DNA of 64,000 nt, taken from NCBI RefSeq assembly GCF_000425945.1, contig NZ_KE384482.1:49487-113486 (forward strand), written 5' to 3'. A program made the translations under genes and the position numbers. Every line of letters begins with the position of its first letter. Position 1 is the first letter of the stretch. The notes beneath the pieces are model-generated. The model saw only the letters and a list, made by a program, of their open reading frames with translations. It did no database searches and was not told the origin of the DNA. The DNA is from Candidatus Solirubrobacter pratensis (GTDB taxonomy: Bacteria; Actinomycetota; Thermoleophilia; Solirubrobacterales; Solirubrobacteraceae). Below, piece after piece: positions 1 to 7,567 of this stretch.

Positions 1-1158
1 CCACGCCTCATAGAGGTCGCGCGCGAACACCTCGCGGTAGGAGCCGAAGTACGTGTTGGCGGGGTCGCCGGCGGAGATCGCCTGGCCCCACGGCGACGCC
101 CACGCGGCGGCGGTCGCGCCAGGGAAGGTCTTGTCCTCGGCGCCCTTGACGTAGTCGGCGCTGAGGTAGTACTCGTCGAGCAGCGCGTCCCAGTCGCGCG
201 GCGAGATCCCGTGCGGGCGATCGGGCCGCTGAAGGCGCGCGTTGTACGCGTGCCAGCCGCGGTCGTAGCCGGCCTGCGTGAGCCACTGCGGCTCACGCAG
301 CGAGCCGCGCGTGGCGCTCAGCGCGGCGTCCTGGGTCGAGCCGAAGCCGAGCGCGACGGTGAACGCGCCGTCGCGGCCGAGGTCGACCTGCCCGGTCTGC
401 ACGAGATTGCCCTTGCTCGCGTCGGCGTAGGTGCTCGTGAGCGCGTGCGACGCTTTGAGCTGGGTGAGCCCGTCGCTGGGCGAGCCGGCGAAGCCGTTGG
501 AGACCTGGGTGAAGCCGGCGTCGAGCGCCGAGAAGACCGGCTGGGCGTAGTCGCGATTGGCCGCGTTGGTGGCGGTGACCGTGTCCGAGCCGACGAGCAC
601 GTGGCCGGCGACGGTGCCGCTGTCGGCGCCCCCATTGCCGTCGCCGCCGCCCCCGTTGCCGTTCAGCGTCGGGTCGAAGCGGACGTAGAGCTTGTAGTCG
701 CGCGTCGTGCCGCGCAGCGCCTCGAACTTCGAGCGCAGCAGCACCGTCGGACGGTCGGGATCGGTCAGGTAGTCGGTGACGATCCGGTAGCGGCCGCTCT
801 TGGCGGTCGCGGTGACGCGACAGGACAGCGAGCGGTCGTCGGGCTGGGAGACCGTGTAGGTCATGTCCCGCGTCTGCAGGTCGGTGAACGACGTGCCGTC
901 GGTCACGACGTACTGCAGCGTCTCGTTGTTCGTCGTGTCGTTGGTCGGGTAGTAGACGTCGCTGAGGACGCCGTCGGCGACCGTGAACCAGACCTTGGAG
1001 CGCGTGTTCTGCGCCGTCCCGACGCAGTCCTTGCGGGCCAGGTCGAAGTGCGAGAGCGCTCCGGGACCGCCCGGCGCGGTCTGCGCGAGCGCGCTCGGGA
1101 CCCAACACGTGAGCGCGGCTGCCGCGATCGCGGCGCCCGCAAGCAGACGACCCTTCAT
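1..1158 (-). CDS. Secreted GH15 glucoamylase/glucodextranase-type enzyme, N-terminal part
   Basis: The C-terminus lies beyond the window edge, so only 386 codons are visible. The protein starts with a Sec signal peptide (MKGRLLAGAAIAAAALTCW, ending near ALAQ). A glucodextranase-like N-terminal beta domain follows, with the typical run VADGVLSDVYYPTND at about residues 58-72. Near the window edge the sequence FGSYREVFARDLYEAW marks the start of the (alpha/alpha)6 catalytic domain of family GH15. The family releases glucose from alpha-glucans outside the cell. A GGGAGAGGAGAGAGGG stretch directly before the ATG supports the start. The catalytic glutamates are not in view, so activity cannot be judged. 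A Gly/Asn-rich loop (NGNGGGGDGNGG) near residue 170 is an insertion. Confidence 0.85.
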   Translation of the reverse strand, partial: MKGRLLAGAAIAAAALTCWVPSALAQTAPGGPGALSHFDLARKDCVGTAQNTRSKVWFTVADGVLSDVYYPTNDTTNNETLQYVVTDGTSFTDLQTRDMTYTVSQPDDRSLSCRVTATAKSGRYRIVTDYLTDPDRPTVLLRSKFEALRGTTRDYKLYVRFDPTLNGNGGGGDGNGGADSGTVAGHVLVGSDTVTATNAANRDYAQPVFSALDAGFTQVSNGFAGSPSDGLTQLKASHALTSTYADASKGNLVQTGQVDLGRDGAFTVALGFGSTQDAALSATRGSLREPQWLTQAGYDRGWHAYNARLQRPDRPHGISPRDWDALLDEYYLSADYVKGAEDKTFPGATAAAWASPWGQAISAGDPANTYFGSYREVFARDLYEAW

Positions 1159-1254
1159 CCCTCTCTCCTCTCCCCCTTGCTACTGGCGACGCGACGCTAC
1201 CAGGACGGGAGAAAGTACGCCAGTTTGTGAGTGCGTTTTGACGAAGCTCGTTCG

Positions 1255-2352
1255 TTATGAGGAGACGCGAAGGGCGATGATGCGATCGTCGCCGGGACGC
1301 GGCGAGCCGCGGCCGTCCCGATTCGAGGTCGCCACCCAGAGCGTTCCGTCAGGCGCCGCGACCACGGTGCGGATGCGTCCGTAGCGCCCCGCGAGCAGCT
1401 TCGTGGGCTTCCCGACGCCCGTGCCGTGCAGTGGGATCCGCCAGACGCACTGGCCTTGGAGCGCCCCGACGTAGAGCGTCGAGCCGACGATCGCGGCACC
1501 GCTCGGGGAGGCCTGCGACGTCGGCCAGGTGACGAGCGGGTTGGTGAACGTGGCGCCCTGCGTGCTCCCCTTGCCCTCGACGACGGGCCAGCCGTAGTTG
1601 CGGCCCTTGCGGATCAGGTTGACCTCGTCGAACGTGTTCTGGCCGAACTCGCTCGCCCACAGCCGTCCCGAGCGGTCCCAGGCGAGGCCCTGGACGTTGC
1701 GGTGGCCCCAGCTCCAGACGAGCGAGCCGGGGAACGGGTTGCCGGGCGGGACGCTGCCGTCCGGGTTCATGCGCAGGATCTTGCCGTTCAGAGCGCCGCG
1801 GTCCTGGGCGAGCGCGCTGTCGCCGGTCTCCCCCACGCCCGCGTAGAGCTTGCCGTCGGGCCCGAAGGCGATCCTGCCCCCGTTGTGGATCGCGCCGAAC
1901 TTCAGGCCCGTGAGGATCGGGTCCAGGCTGCCGCCGAGCTTGAAGCGGGCGATCCGGTTGTCCGAGCTTGTCGTGAAGTACGCGTAGACGAGCTTGTCGG
2001 TCGCGTAGGCGGGCGAGACGGCGAGGCCGAGCAGGCCGCCCTCGCCGGCGTTGACGTTCACGCCCGGGACGCGCATCGCGAGCCGCGGCTTGCCGCCGCC
2101 CTTGGGGATCCGCAGGATCTTCCCGGTCGTGCGCTCGGCCACGAGGGCGTCCCCATCCGGCAGGAACGCGATGCCCCACGGCACGTGCAGGCCGGTGGCG
2201 ATCGTGCGCCGCGCGGGGGCGCGCGCGGACGTCGCCGCCGGGGTCGCGTCGGCGCTCGCGTGCGGCGATGGCGTGGCCGTCGCCGCCGGAGAGCTCGACC
2301 CGCCGCACGCGGCCAGCACCACGGCGAGCGTGAGCAGGAGGCTTCGGCGCAT
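1255..2352 (-). CDS. PQQ-type glucose/sorbosone dehydrogenase lipoprotein
   Basis: The 365-residue protein begins with a lipoprotein signal (MRRSLLLTLAVVLAACGG, lipobox LAAC) and then a Ser/Ala/Thr/Pro-rich linker. The rest is a six-bladed beta-propeller of the GDH/Sorbosone_DH (YliI-like) family, with WGIAFLPDGDALVAERTTG at the first blade and WSWGHRNVQGLAWD in the middle. Family members oxidise aldose sugars with PQQ at the outer face of the membrane. The ATG overlaps the stop of the DUF190 gene as TGATG, so it is probably the last gene of the coupled operon that starts at the receiver-phosphatase. An in-frame GTG one codon upstream is the alternative start. The exact substrate is unknown, and no PQQ synthesis genes are visible here. 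Confidence 0.82.
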   Translation of the reverse strand: MRRSLLLTLAVVLAACGGSSSPAATATPSPHASADATPAATSARAPARRTIATGLHVPWGIAFLPDGDALVAERTTGKILRIPKGGGKPRLAMRVPGVNVNAGEGGLLGLAVSPAYATDKLVYAYFTTSSDNRIARFKLGGSLDPILTGLKFGAIHNGGRIAFGPDGKLYAGVGETGDSALAQDRGALNGKILRMNPDGSVPPGNPFPGSLVWSWGHRNVQGLAWDRSGRLWASEFGQNTFDEVNLIRKGRNYGWPVVEGKGSTQGATFTNPLVTWPTSQASPSGAAIVGSTLYVGALQGQCVWRIPLHGTGVGKPTKLLAGRYGRIRTVVAAPDGTLWVATSNRDGRGSPRPGDDRIIALRVSS

Positions 2353-3257
2353 CACCCCAGGATGACCGGAACGGTCTCGCTCGTCACCAGTCCCCGCCGC
2401 CGTGTCAGTTCGCTCACGATCGCAAACGACCGCTCAACATGCTCGGGCGTGTCGACGATCACCGTCACGGCCGGCACGCCGCGCCGCAGCTGCAGGATGC
2501 GGTCGCCGTGCGGCTCGTGGTCGCCGTGGAAGCCGAACGCGCCGCGCAGCGTCGTCGCGCCGGCGGTCTGCGCGCCGCGCAGGCGCCGCACGAGCTCGTC
2601 GTGGGCGGCATGGTCGGAGCTGTGCAGCATCAGCTTGTGCCACTCGCCCGCGCGCGGCTCGGGCTCGGCGAGCGCGACGCCGTCGCGCCGGCACACGCGG
2701 ATCCGCTCGAGCGTGATCGGCGCGTCCGGGAGCGACTCCAGCGCGCGCGCCACCGCGGCGCCCGCGCCGACCGCGATCACCATCACCGGCACGCCGCCGT
2801 TGGGGCCGAAGAAGCCCGCGCGACGGCGCTCGCCGTCCACCGTGCCGTCGACGCCGAGGAGCGCCGTGGCGCCGTCCAGCCCGCAGTCGCGCAGCCGCAC
2901 GCACAGCTCGCGGTAGCCCTCGCCGCGGCCCAGGTAGACGGTCAGCTTGGCCGGCTCCCGCGGCCGCGCCAGCGCCCGCTCCAGCGTGACCAGGCCGCTC
3001 TGCTGCAGCGCGCGCACCTCGGTGGCCAGCGCGTCGATGCGCTCCGGCGCGTCGATCGCGACGGAGACGAGCGGGAGGTCCTCCGACGGCGTCAGCAGGT
3101 CGGCGCTGCGCAGCCGGTGGCGCGCGCCGAAGCCCGCGGAGCCGCGCAGCAGCACGCTCGCCTTCACGCCGTGGCGCCCGTACAGGTCCAGCAGCGCGTC
3201 CGAGAGCAGGCGCCCGCCGGCGCGCTCGCGCTCGCCGAAGTAGGTCGTCAGCTTCAT
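2352..3257 (-). CDS. Triple DUF190-domain protein
   Basis: Three DUF190 units of about 100 residues each are fused in 301 residues. Unit 1 (1-95) has LTTYFGERERAGGRLLSD and a VKASVLLRGSAGFG core. Unit 2 (about 103-195) is degenerate, with ATALLGVDGTV where the RG-GFG core should be. Unit 3 (about 205-300) has ATTLRGAFGFHGDHEPHGDR. DUF190 proteins resemble PII-like ferredoxin-fold proteins and are often encoded beside crcB; their role is unsettled. Here the gene follows two crcB genes with a TGATG stop/start overlap and is itself coupled to the sugar dehydrogenase gene. A regulatory or accessory role in fluoride export is inferred only from this linkage. Three units in one chain is longer than the usual single-domain form. 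Confidence 0.82.
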   Translation of the reverse strand: MKLTTYFGERERAGGRLLSDALLDLYGRHGVKASVLLRGSAGFGARHRLRSADLLTPSEDLPLVSVAIDAPERIDALATEVRALQQSGLVTLERALARPREPAKLTVYLGRGEGYRELCVRLRDCGLDGATALLGVDGTVDGERRRAGFFGPNGGVPVMVIAVGAGAAVARALESLPDAPITLERIRVCRRDGVALAEPEPRAGEWHKLMLHSSDHAAHDELVRRLRGAQTAGATTLRGAFGFHGDHEPHGDRILQLRRGVPAVTVIVDTPEHVERSFAIVSELTRRRGLVTSETVPVILG

Positions 3258-3607
3258 CACAGCGCGCCGCCGATCGCCCGCCCGAGCGCGGCGGTGGCGA
3301 GGCCGAGCGCGGCGCTGAGGACGAGGTTGAGGATTGCGGCGCGCGAGCGCCCCTCCTCAGCCGCGCGCTGGGACTCGAACATCCACGTCGAGAACGTCGT
3401 GTACGCGCCGAGCGCCGCCGTGCCGGCGAGCAGGTAGGCGTCGCCGGTGACGTCGGCGCCGGCGAGCAGCCCGAGCAGGAACGCGCCCGAGAGGTTCACG
3501 GCGAGCGTGCCGTTCGGGAACGCGCCCGACGCGATCGCGCCGTCGAGCAGGAAGCGCGCGCAGGCGCCGGCACCGCCGAGCAGCGCGACCCCGATCCAGA
3601 CGATCAT
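3257..3607 (-). CDS. crcB: CrcB/Fluc fluoride channel subunit (second copy)
   Basis: A 116-residue, four-helix membrane protein of the CrcB/Fluc family, which exports fluoride as a dual-topology or heterodimeric channel. The signature residues are present: NLSGAFLLG in helix 2 and the TTFST motif in ALGAYTTFSTWMFE in helix 3. The ATG was chosen because the family starts at this point (MIVWIGVALLGGAGACARF). It also overlaps the stop of the preceding crcB as ATGA. Upstream in-frame sequence lacks family similarity. Two adjacent, diverged crcB genes usually encode a heterodimer with opposed subunit orientations. No fluoride riboswitch is possible directly upstream because the genes overlap. Confidence 0.9.
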   Translation of the reverse strand: MIVWIGVALLGGAGACARFLLDGAIASGAFPNGTLAVNLSGAFLLGLLAGADVTGDAYLLAGTAALGAYTTFSTWMFESQRAAEEGRSRAAILNLVLSAALGLATAALGRAIGGAL

Positions 3608-3987
3608 CGCCGGACCAGCCCCGTGGCCACCTGCACGCCGAGGTAGCCGAACAGCACCGACACGCCGAGGTAGGCGGCCGCGGCGCCGTAGCGATCGGCG
3701 TCGAGCAGGTCCAGCAGCTCCAGTTGCAGCGTCGAGAACGTCGTCAGCGCGCCGCAGAAGCCGGTCCCGAGCAACGGGCGGCGATAGGGCGAGGGCGGCA
3801 GCCGCTCCTGCAGGCGCGTGGCGAAGACGCCGAGCGCGAACGCCCCGGCGACGTTGATCAGCAGCGTCGTCCACGGCCACGCGCCGGGATCCGCTCCGAA
3901 CGCCCGCTCGAGGCCGGCGCGCGCGAGCGCTCCGACGCAGCCGCCGGCGAAGATCGCCGCCAGCTCCCGCGGGTCGGGCCTCGGCAT
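3604..3987 (-). CDS. crcB: CrcB/Fluc fluoride channel subunit (first copy)
   Basis: A 127-residue CrcB-family membrane protein. It carries the family hallmarks NVAGAFALG and GFCGALTTFSTLQLE, the latter holding the TTFST motif that lines the fluoride pathway, and four hydrophobic segments. It should pair with the downstream CrcB into one fluoride channel in the cytoplasmic membrane. The start ATG overlaps the stop of the small response regulator as TGATG, and its own stop overlaps the next crcB start as ATGA. Fluoride channels placed directly behind a kinase and regulator pair are unusual, because crcB is more often controlled by a fluoride riboswitch. Confidence 0.9.
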   Translation of the reverse strand: MPRPDPRELAAIFAGGCVGALARAGLERAFGADPGAWPWTTLLINVAGAFALGVFATRLQERLPPSPYRRPLLGTGFCGALTTFSTLQLELLDLLDADRYGAAAAYLGVSVLFGYLGVQVATGLVRR

Positions 3988-4433
3988 CAGCCGCCGGGCG
4001 GCGCGATGTGCCCCGGGAGCTTGACGACGGTGACGAAGAACTCGTCGATCTGGCGCACGACCTCGATGAAGCGGCTGAAGTCCACCGGCTTGGTCACGTA
4101 GGCGTTCGCGTGCAGGTCGTAGCTGCGCAGGATGTCCTCCTCCGCCTTGGACGTCGTCAGCACGACCACGGGGATCGACCGCAGCGCGGTGTCTGACTTG
4201 ACCTCTGCGAGCACCTCCCGGCCGTCCTTGCGGGGCAGGTTGAGGTCGAGCAGGATCAGGTCCGGGCGCACCTGGGAGGTGCGCAGGAAGTCCATCGCCT
4301 CGACGCCGTCGCCGACCACGTGCAGCGTGTTGCGGACCTTGTTGTGCTCGAACGCCTCCTGGATGAGCACCACGTCTCCCGGGTCGTCCTCGACGAGCAG
4401 GACGGTGATCGGCTGTGTGTCTGGCGACGTCAT
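3987..4433 (-). CDS. Single-domain response regulator (Rcp1-like)
   Basis: The 148-residue protein is a stand-alone receiver domain. The acidic pair is at E15-D17 (LLVEDDPGDV), the phospho-acceptor is Asp63 (LILLDLNLPRKDG), the switch Thr is in VVVLTTSKAEED and the conserved Lys is in YVTKPVDF. There is no output domain. The closest class is the Rcp1/phytochrome-associated receivers, which relay phosphate in kinase networks. Its ATG overlaps the kinase stop (ATGA), so the two products are very probably partners. A phosphorelay towards the receiver-phosphatase encoded upstream is possible but not shown by sequence. Confidence 0.92.
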   Translation of the reverse strand: MTSPDTQPITVLLVEDDPGDVVLIQEAFEHNKVRNTLHVVGDGVEAMDFLRTSQVRPDLILLDLNLPRKDGREVLAEVKSDTALRSIPVVVLTTSKAEEDILRSYDLHANAYVTKPVDFSRFIEVVRQIDEFFVTVVKLPGHIAPPGG

Positions 4434-5923
4434 GGGTCCTCCGGTCGGGCGCGCAGAGTGAAGCAGAACGCGGAGCCGGACCGGTGCTCGGCGTCCAGCC
4501 ACATGCGCCCGCCGTGGTACTCGACGATCTTCCGGCACATCGCGAGTCCGATGCCGGTGCCCTCGTAGGTCGCGCGCGAGTGCAGCCGCTGGAAGATCAC
4601 GAAGATGCGGTCGGCGTACTCGGGATCGATGCCGATCCCGTTGTCCTCGCAGCGGAACGCCCACCATTCGCCGTCGCGCGTCGCGCCGACGCGCACCTCG
4701 GGCGGCGCCTCGCCGCGGAACTTGATCGCGTTGCCGATGAGGTTCTGGAACACGATCCGCAGCAGGCCGGCATCGCCGTGCACGGTCGGCAGCGGACCCG
4801 CCTCGATCGTCGCGCCGCTCTCCTCGATCGCCGTGGCGAGGTCGGCCCGCACGCGCTCGACCAGCTCCTTGCAGTCGACGTCGCCGTGCGGCTGCTCGAG
4901 CCGCCCGACGCGCGAGAACGCCAGCAGGTCGTTGATCAGCGTCTGCATCCGCCGCGCGCCGTCCACGGCGAAGGCGATGTACTGGTCCGCCCGCTCGTCC
5001 AGGCGGCCGCCGTAGCGCTGCTGCAGCAGCTGCGAGAAGCTCGCGACCTTGCGCAGCGGCTCCTGGAGGTCGTGCGAGGCGACGTAGGCGAACTGCTCGA
5101 GCTCCTGGTTGGAGCGCTGCAGGTCCTGCTCGACGACGCGCAGCGCGTCCAGCTCCGCGACGATCCGCCCGCGCATGGCGTCGACGTCCTGGCCGAGCTC
5201 GACGACCTCGCGCGCTCCGGAGCCGGCGACCGGCTCGGAGAAGCTGCCGGAGGCGACGCCGCGCACGCGCGCGGCGAGCCGCAGCAGCGGCTGGACCAGC
5301 ACGTTGCGCAGGATCAGCGCGGCGGCGATCACGGTCAGCAGGATCACGATGCCGGTGCCGATCACCCAGCGCTGGACCGTCGCCGCGCTGTCGTCGAGCC
5401 GCGCGCGCGCCGCCAGCCGCGCGGAGTCGAGCGGTGTGGTGAAGGCCGTGAACGCGACGCGGAAGGCGTCGAAGCGGCGCTTGCCCGCCGCGATCGACTC
5501 GGGCCGGCGCGCGAGCACCGCCCCGGCGGCGAGCTGCCGCTTGGCCGGCTCCGCGTACCGCGTCTGCCAGTCGCGGGCGCGCGCGAGGACCTCCTCGAGC
5601 CGCCCGCGCAGCGGGCGCAGCGCCTCGCTTCCGGCCAGCGCCCGCAGCCGCCGCGCCGCGTCCGCCGCCTCGGCGCGGCCGCGGTCGTACGGAGCGAGGA
5701 ACTGCGGCTGCGCGGCGAGCGCGTAGCCGCGGATGCCCGTCTCCTGATCGACCACCGCGCCCTTGAGGTCGGCCGCCGCGATCGCGCCCGGGTCCAGCCT
5801 GTCGGCGAGCTGGACGCGCGCGTTCGCGAGCCGCCCGAGCGCCACCACGCTCGCGATCGTGCCGACCACGGCGACAATCACCAGCAGGCCCACGCTGAGC
5901 GCGAACCACTGGCCTGCCCTCAC
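4430..5923 (-). CDS. CHASE3-type membrane sensor histidine kinase
   Basis: The 497-residue kinase has this order: TM1 (about 6-30), a CHASE3-like extracytoplasmic helical sensor (about 35-185, with the DQETGIRGYAL signature), TM2 (about 187-210), HAMP, then HisKA with His284 in ASHDLQEPLRKV. The HATPase domain has N-box GNAIKFRG, G1 DNGIGIDPEY and G2 GTGIGLAM. The HDLQEPL form of the H-box is typical of phytochrome-like and CHASE3 kinases. The GTG start overlaps the phosphatase stop (GTGA). No other start fits the TM1 position. The ligand is unknown; CHASE3 domains sense diverse extracellular or redox cues. The linked regulator gene follows with an ATGA overlap. Confidence 0.93.
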   Translation of the reverse strand: MRAGQWFALSVGLLVIVAVVGTIASVVALGRLANARVQLADRLDPGAIAAADLKGAVVDQETGIRGYALAAQPQFLAPYDRGRAEAADAARRLRALAGSEALRPLRGRLEEVLARARDWQTRYAEPAKRQLAAGAVLARRPESIAAGKRRFDAFRVAFTAFTTPLDSARLAARARLDDSAATVQRWVIGTGIVILLTVIAAALILRNVLVQPLLRLAARVRGVASGSFSEPVAGSGAREVVELGQDVDAMRGRIVAELDALRVVEQDLQRSNQELEQFAYVASHDLQEPLRKVASFSQLLQQRYGGRLDERADQYIAFAVDGARRMQTLINDLLAFSRVGRLEQPHGDVDCKELVERVRADLATAIEESGATIEAGPLPTVHGDAGLLRIVFQNLIGNAIKFRGEAPPEVRVGATRDGEWWAFRCEDNGIGIDPEYADRIFVIFQRLHSRATYEGTGIGLAMCRKIVEYHGGRMWLDAEHRSGSAFCFTLRARPEDP

Positions 5924-7122
5924 CGGCGCTGCACCACGAACGCGGCGACGTCGTCCAGCAGCGGGCCGCCGTTGAGCTCCTCGGCGCCCTCGACGAGCGC
6001 CGCCGCGAGCGCCGCCGGATCCTCCGCGCCTGTCTCCAGCGCGCCGCGCACCATGGCACTCAGCCCCTCGTCGCCGAGCCGTTCCGGACCGACGCCGGTG
6101 CGGCCCTCGATCAGCCCGTCGGTGTAGAGCAGGAGCGACCAGCGCTCGGGCAGTGGATGCTCGCGCACGCGCCACGTGGAGTCCTCGACGACGCCGAGCG
6201 GCGGGTCGGCGGGCGTCCCGTCGAGGGAGCGGACCCCGTCCTCGCAGACGAGCAGGGGTGCCGGGTGGCCTGCGAGCCGGACCGAAAGCTTCGAGCGGTC
6301 CGGCGCGACGGTCGCCATGCAGAGCGTCGTGAAGACCCACGGCGAGTGGCGCTCGTAGTCGTGGACGACCTGCAGCGTCTCCAGCAGGTCGGCCGGGTCG
6401 CGCCCGCCGAGCACGAGCGTGCGCCAGGCGATGCGCAGGCAGACGCCGAGCGCCGCCTCGTCCGGGCCGTGGCCGGACACGTCGCCGATCACCGCGTGCA
6501 CGGCGCCCGAGGAGTCCTGCACGGCGTCGTAGAAGTCGCCGCCCAGCAGCGCCCGCCGGCGGCCGGGACGGTAGAGCGCCGACAGCAGCAGCTGCGGGTC
6601 GGTGACCAGCGGCGCCGGCAGCAGCCCGCGCTCCAGGCGCGCGTTCTCGTCCGCCTGCACGCGCGCGACCTCGAGCTGCTGGCGCGCCTCGTCGGCGCGC
6701 CGGCGCTCGACGGCGTAGCGCACCGCCCGCAGCAGCCCGGAGCCGTCGACCTGGCCCTTGACGAGGTAGTCCTGCGCGCCGGCGCCCACCGCCTCGGTCC
6801 CGCGCAGCTCGTCGTCGAGCCCGGTCAGGACGAGCACGGCGACGTCGGGTGACGCCTGCTTGAGGCGGTGCAGCGCGGTCAGGCCCTGCGCGTCGGGCAA
6901 ATCGAGGTCCAGCAGCACGCAGTCGACGTTCTCGAGCACCGCGCCGAGCGCGCCCGCCAGCGTCTCGGCGCGCACGATGTCCACCCAGGCGCCGGTGATC
7001 GCAAGGAGCTCCTGGACGAGCAGCGCGTCCCCGTCGTCGTCCTCGACCAGGATGATCCGCAACGGCGACGACGAGGCTCCGGCGGCGAGGGGAGCGGTGT
7101 TGGCGGTGTCAGGCGTACTCAA
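5920..7122 (-). CDS. Receiver-PP2C (RsbU/SpoIIE-type) phosphatase
   Basis: A 400-residue fusion. The N-terminal receiver (about 20-140) has Asp72 as acceptor (CVLLDLDLPDAQG). A short coiled segment follows, then a SpoIIE/PPM phosphatase domain (about 180-400) with metal-binding motifs LLGGDFYDA, IGDVSGHGPDE and LLYTDGLIEGR. Such proteins dephosphorylate STAS anti-anti-sigma factors in partner-switching pathways, with activity set by receiver phosphorylation. A STAS gene starts 100 bases away in the opposite direction, which supports that role. The only plausible start before the receiver is TTG. This appears to be the first gene of the coupled operon, so the promoter should lie in the short divergent gap. 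Confidence 0.92.
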   Translation of the reverse strand: MSTPDTANTAPLAAGASSSPLRIILVEDDDGDALLVQELLAITGAWVDIVRAETLAGALGAVLENVDCVLLDLDLPDAQGLTALHRLKQASPDVAVLVLTGLDDELRGTEAVGAGAQDYLVKGQVDGSGLLRAVRYAVERRRADEARQQLEVARVQADENARLERGLLPAPLVTDPQLLLSALYRPGRRRALLGGDFYDAVQDSSGAVHAVIGDVSGHGPDEAALGVCLRIAWRTLVLGGRDPADLLETLQVVHDYERHSPWVFTTLCMATVAPDRSKLSVRLAGHPAPLLVCEDGVRSLDGTPADPPLGVVEDSTWRVREHPLPERWSLLLYTDGLIEGRTGVGPERLGDEGLSAMVRGALETGAEDPAALAAALVEGAEELNGGPLLDDVAAFVVQRR

Positions 7123-7222
7123 GGGTCGGGCAACCCTACCCCCGCGCCTCCGGGCGCAATCCGCGGTTTAGCCGCCGCCCCGGTGGGTAGGGTGCAGGAC
7201 GCCGGCAGGGGCAGATTGCCGC

Positions 7223-7567
7223 ATGCCTCCCATCCCTCCATTCACGATCGACCGAGTCGGCCAGCCCGGCGGACCGATCATGCTCGTCCTGTCAGGCGAC
7301 CTCGACGTCCTGAGCGCCCCGATCCTGCGGGCGCGATTGCTGGATCTGCTGGCGCTGCGGCTCCCGCTCACGCTCGAGCTGCGCGGGCTGGACTTCATGG
7401 ACTCCAGCGGGCTCGCGGCGCTGCTGGAGCTGCGCTCGCGCGCCCGCCAGGTCGGCTGGAGCGTGACGATCCGCGGCGCCCGTGGCCGCGTGCGCGAGCT
7501 GCTGGAGCGGACCGGGACGCTCGCGCTCGTCGAGGCGCCGGGCGGCGACCTCGATCACGCGAGCTAG
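7223..7567 (+). CDS. STAS-domain anti-anti-sigma factor
   Basis: A 114-residue single STAS domain with the SpoIIAA/RsbV signature DFMDSSGLAALLEL, where a serine in DSSG (residues 61-62) is the site phosphorylated by anti-sigma kinases. In the family the unphosphorylated form binds the anti-sigma factor and frees the sigma factor. The divergent receiver-PP2C gene is a natural candidate for its phosphatase. No anti-sigma kinase or sigma factor gene is visible, so the remaining partners must be elsewhere. The stop overlaps the stop of the converging GGDEF-EAL gene through a shared CTAG. Confidence 0.9.
   Translation: MPPIPPFTIDRVGQPGGPIMLVLSGDLDVLSAPILRARLLDLLALRLPLTLELRGLDFMDSSGLAALLELRSRARQVGWSVTIRGARGRVRELLERTGTLALVEAPGGDLDHAS

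Noticed and set aside
3257..3987. Fluoride riboswitch controlling crcB
   Set aside because: The crcB genes overlap their neighbours on both sides, so no leader exists there. The only gap at the operon head (7123-7222) shows no riboswitch-like fold that I can recognise.
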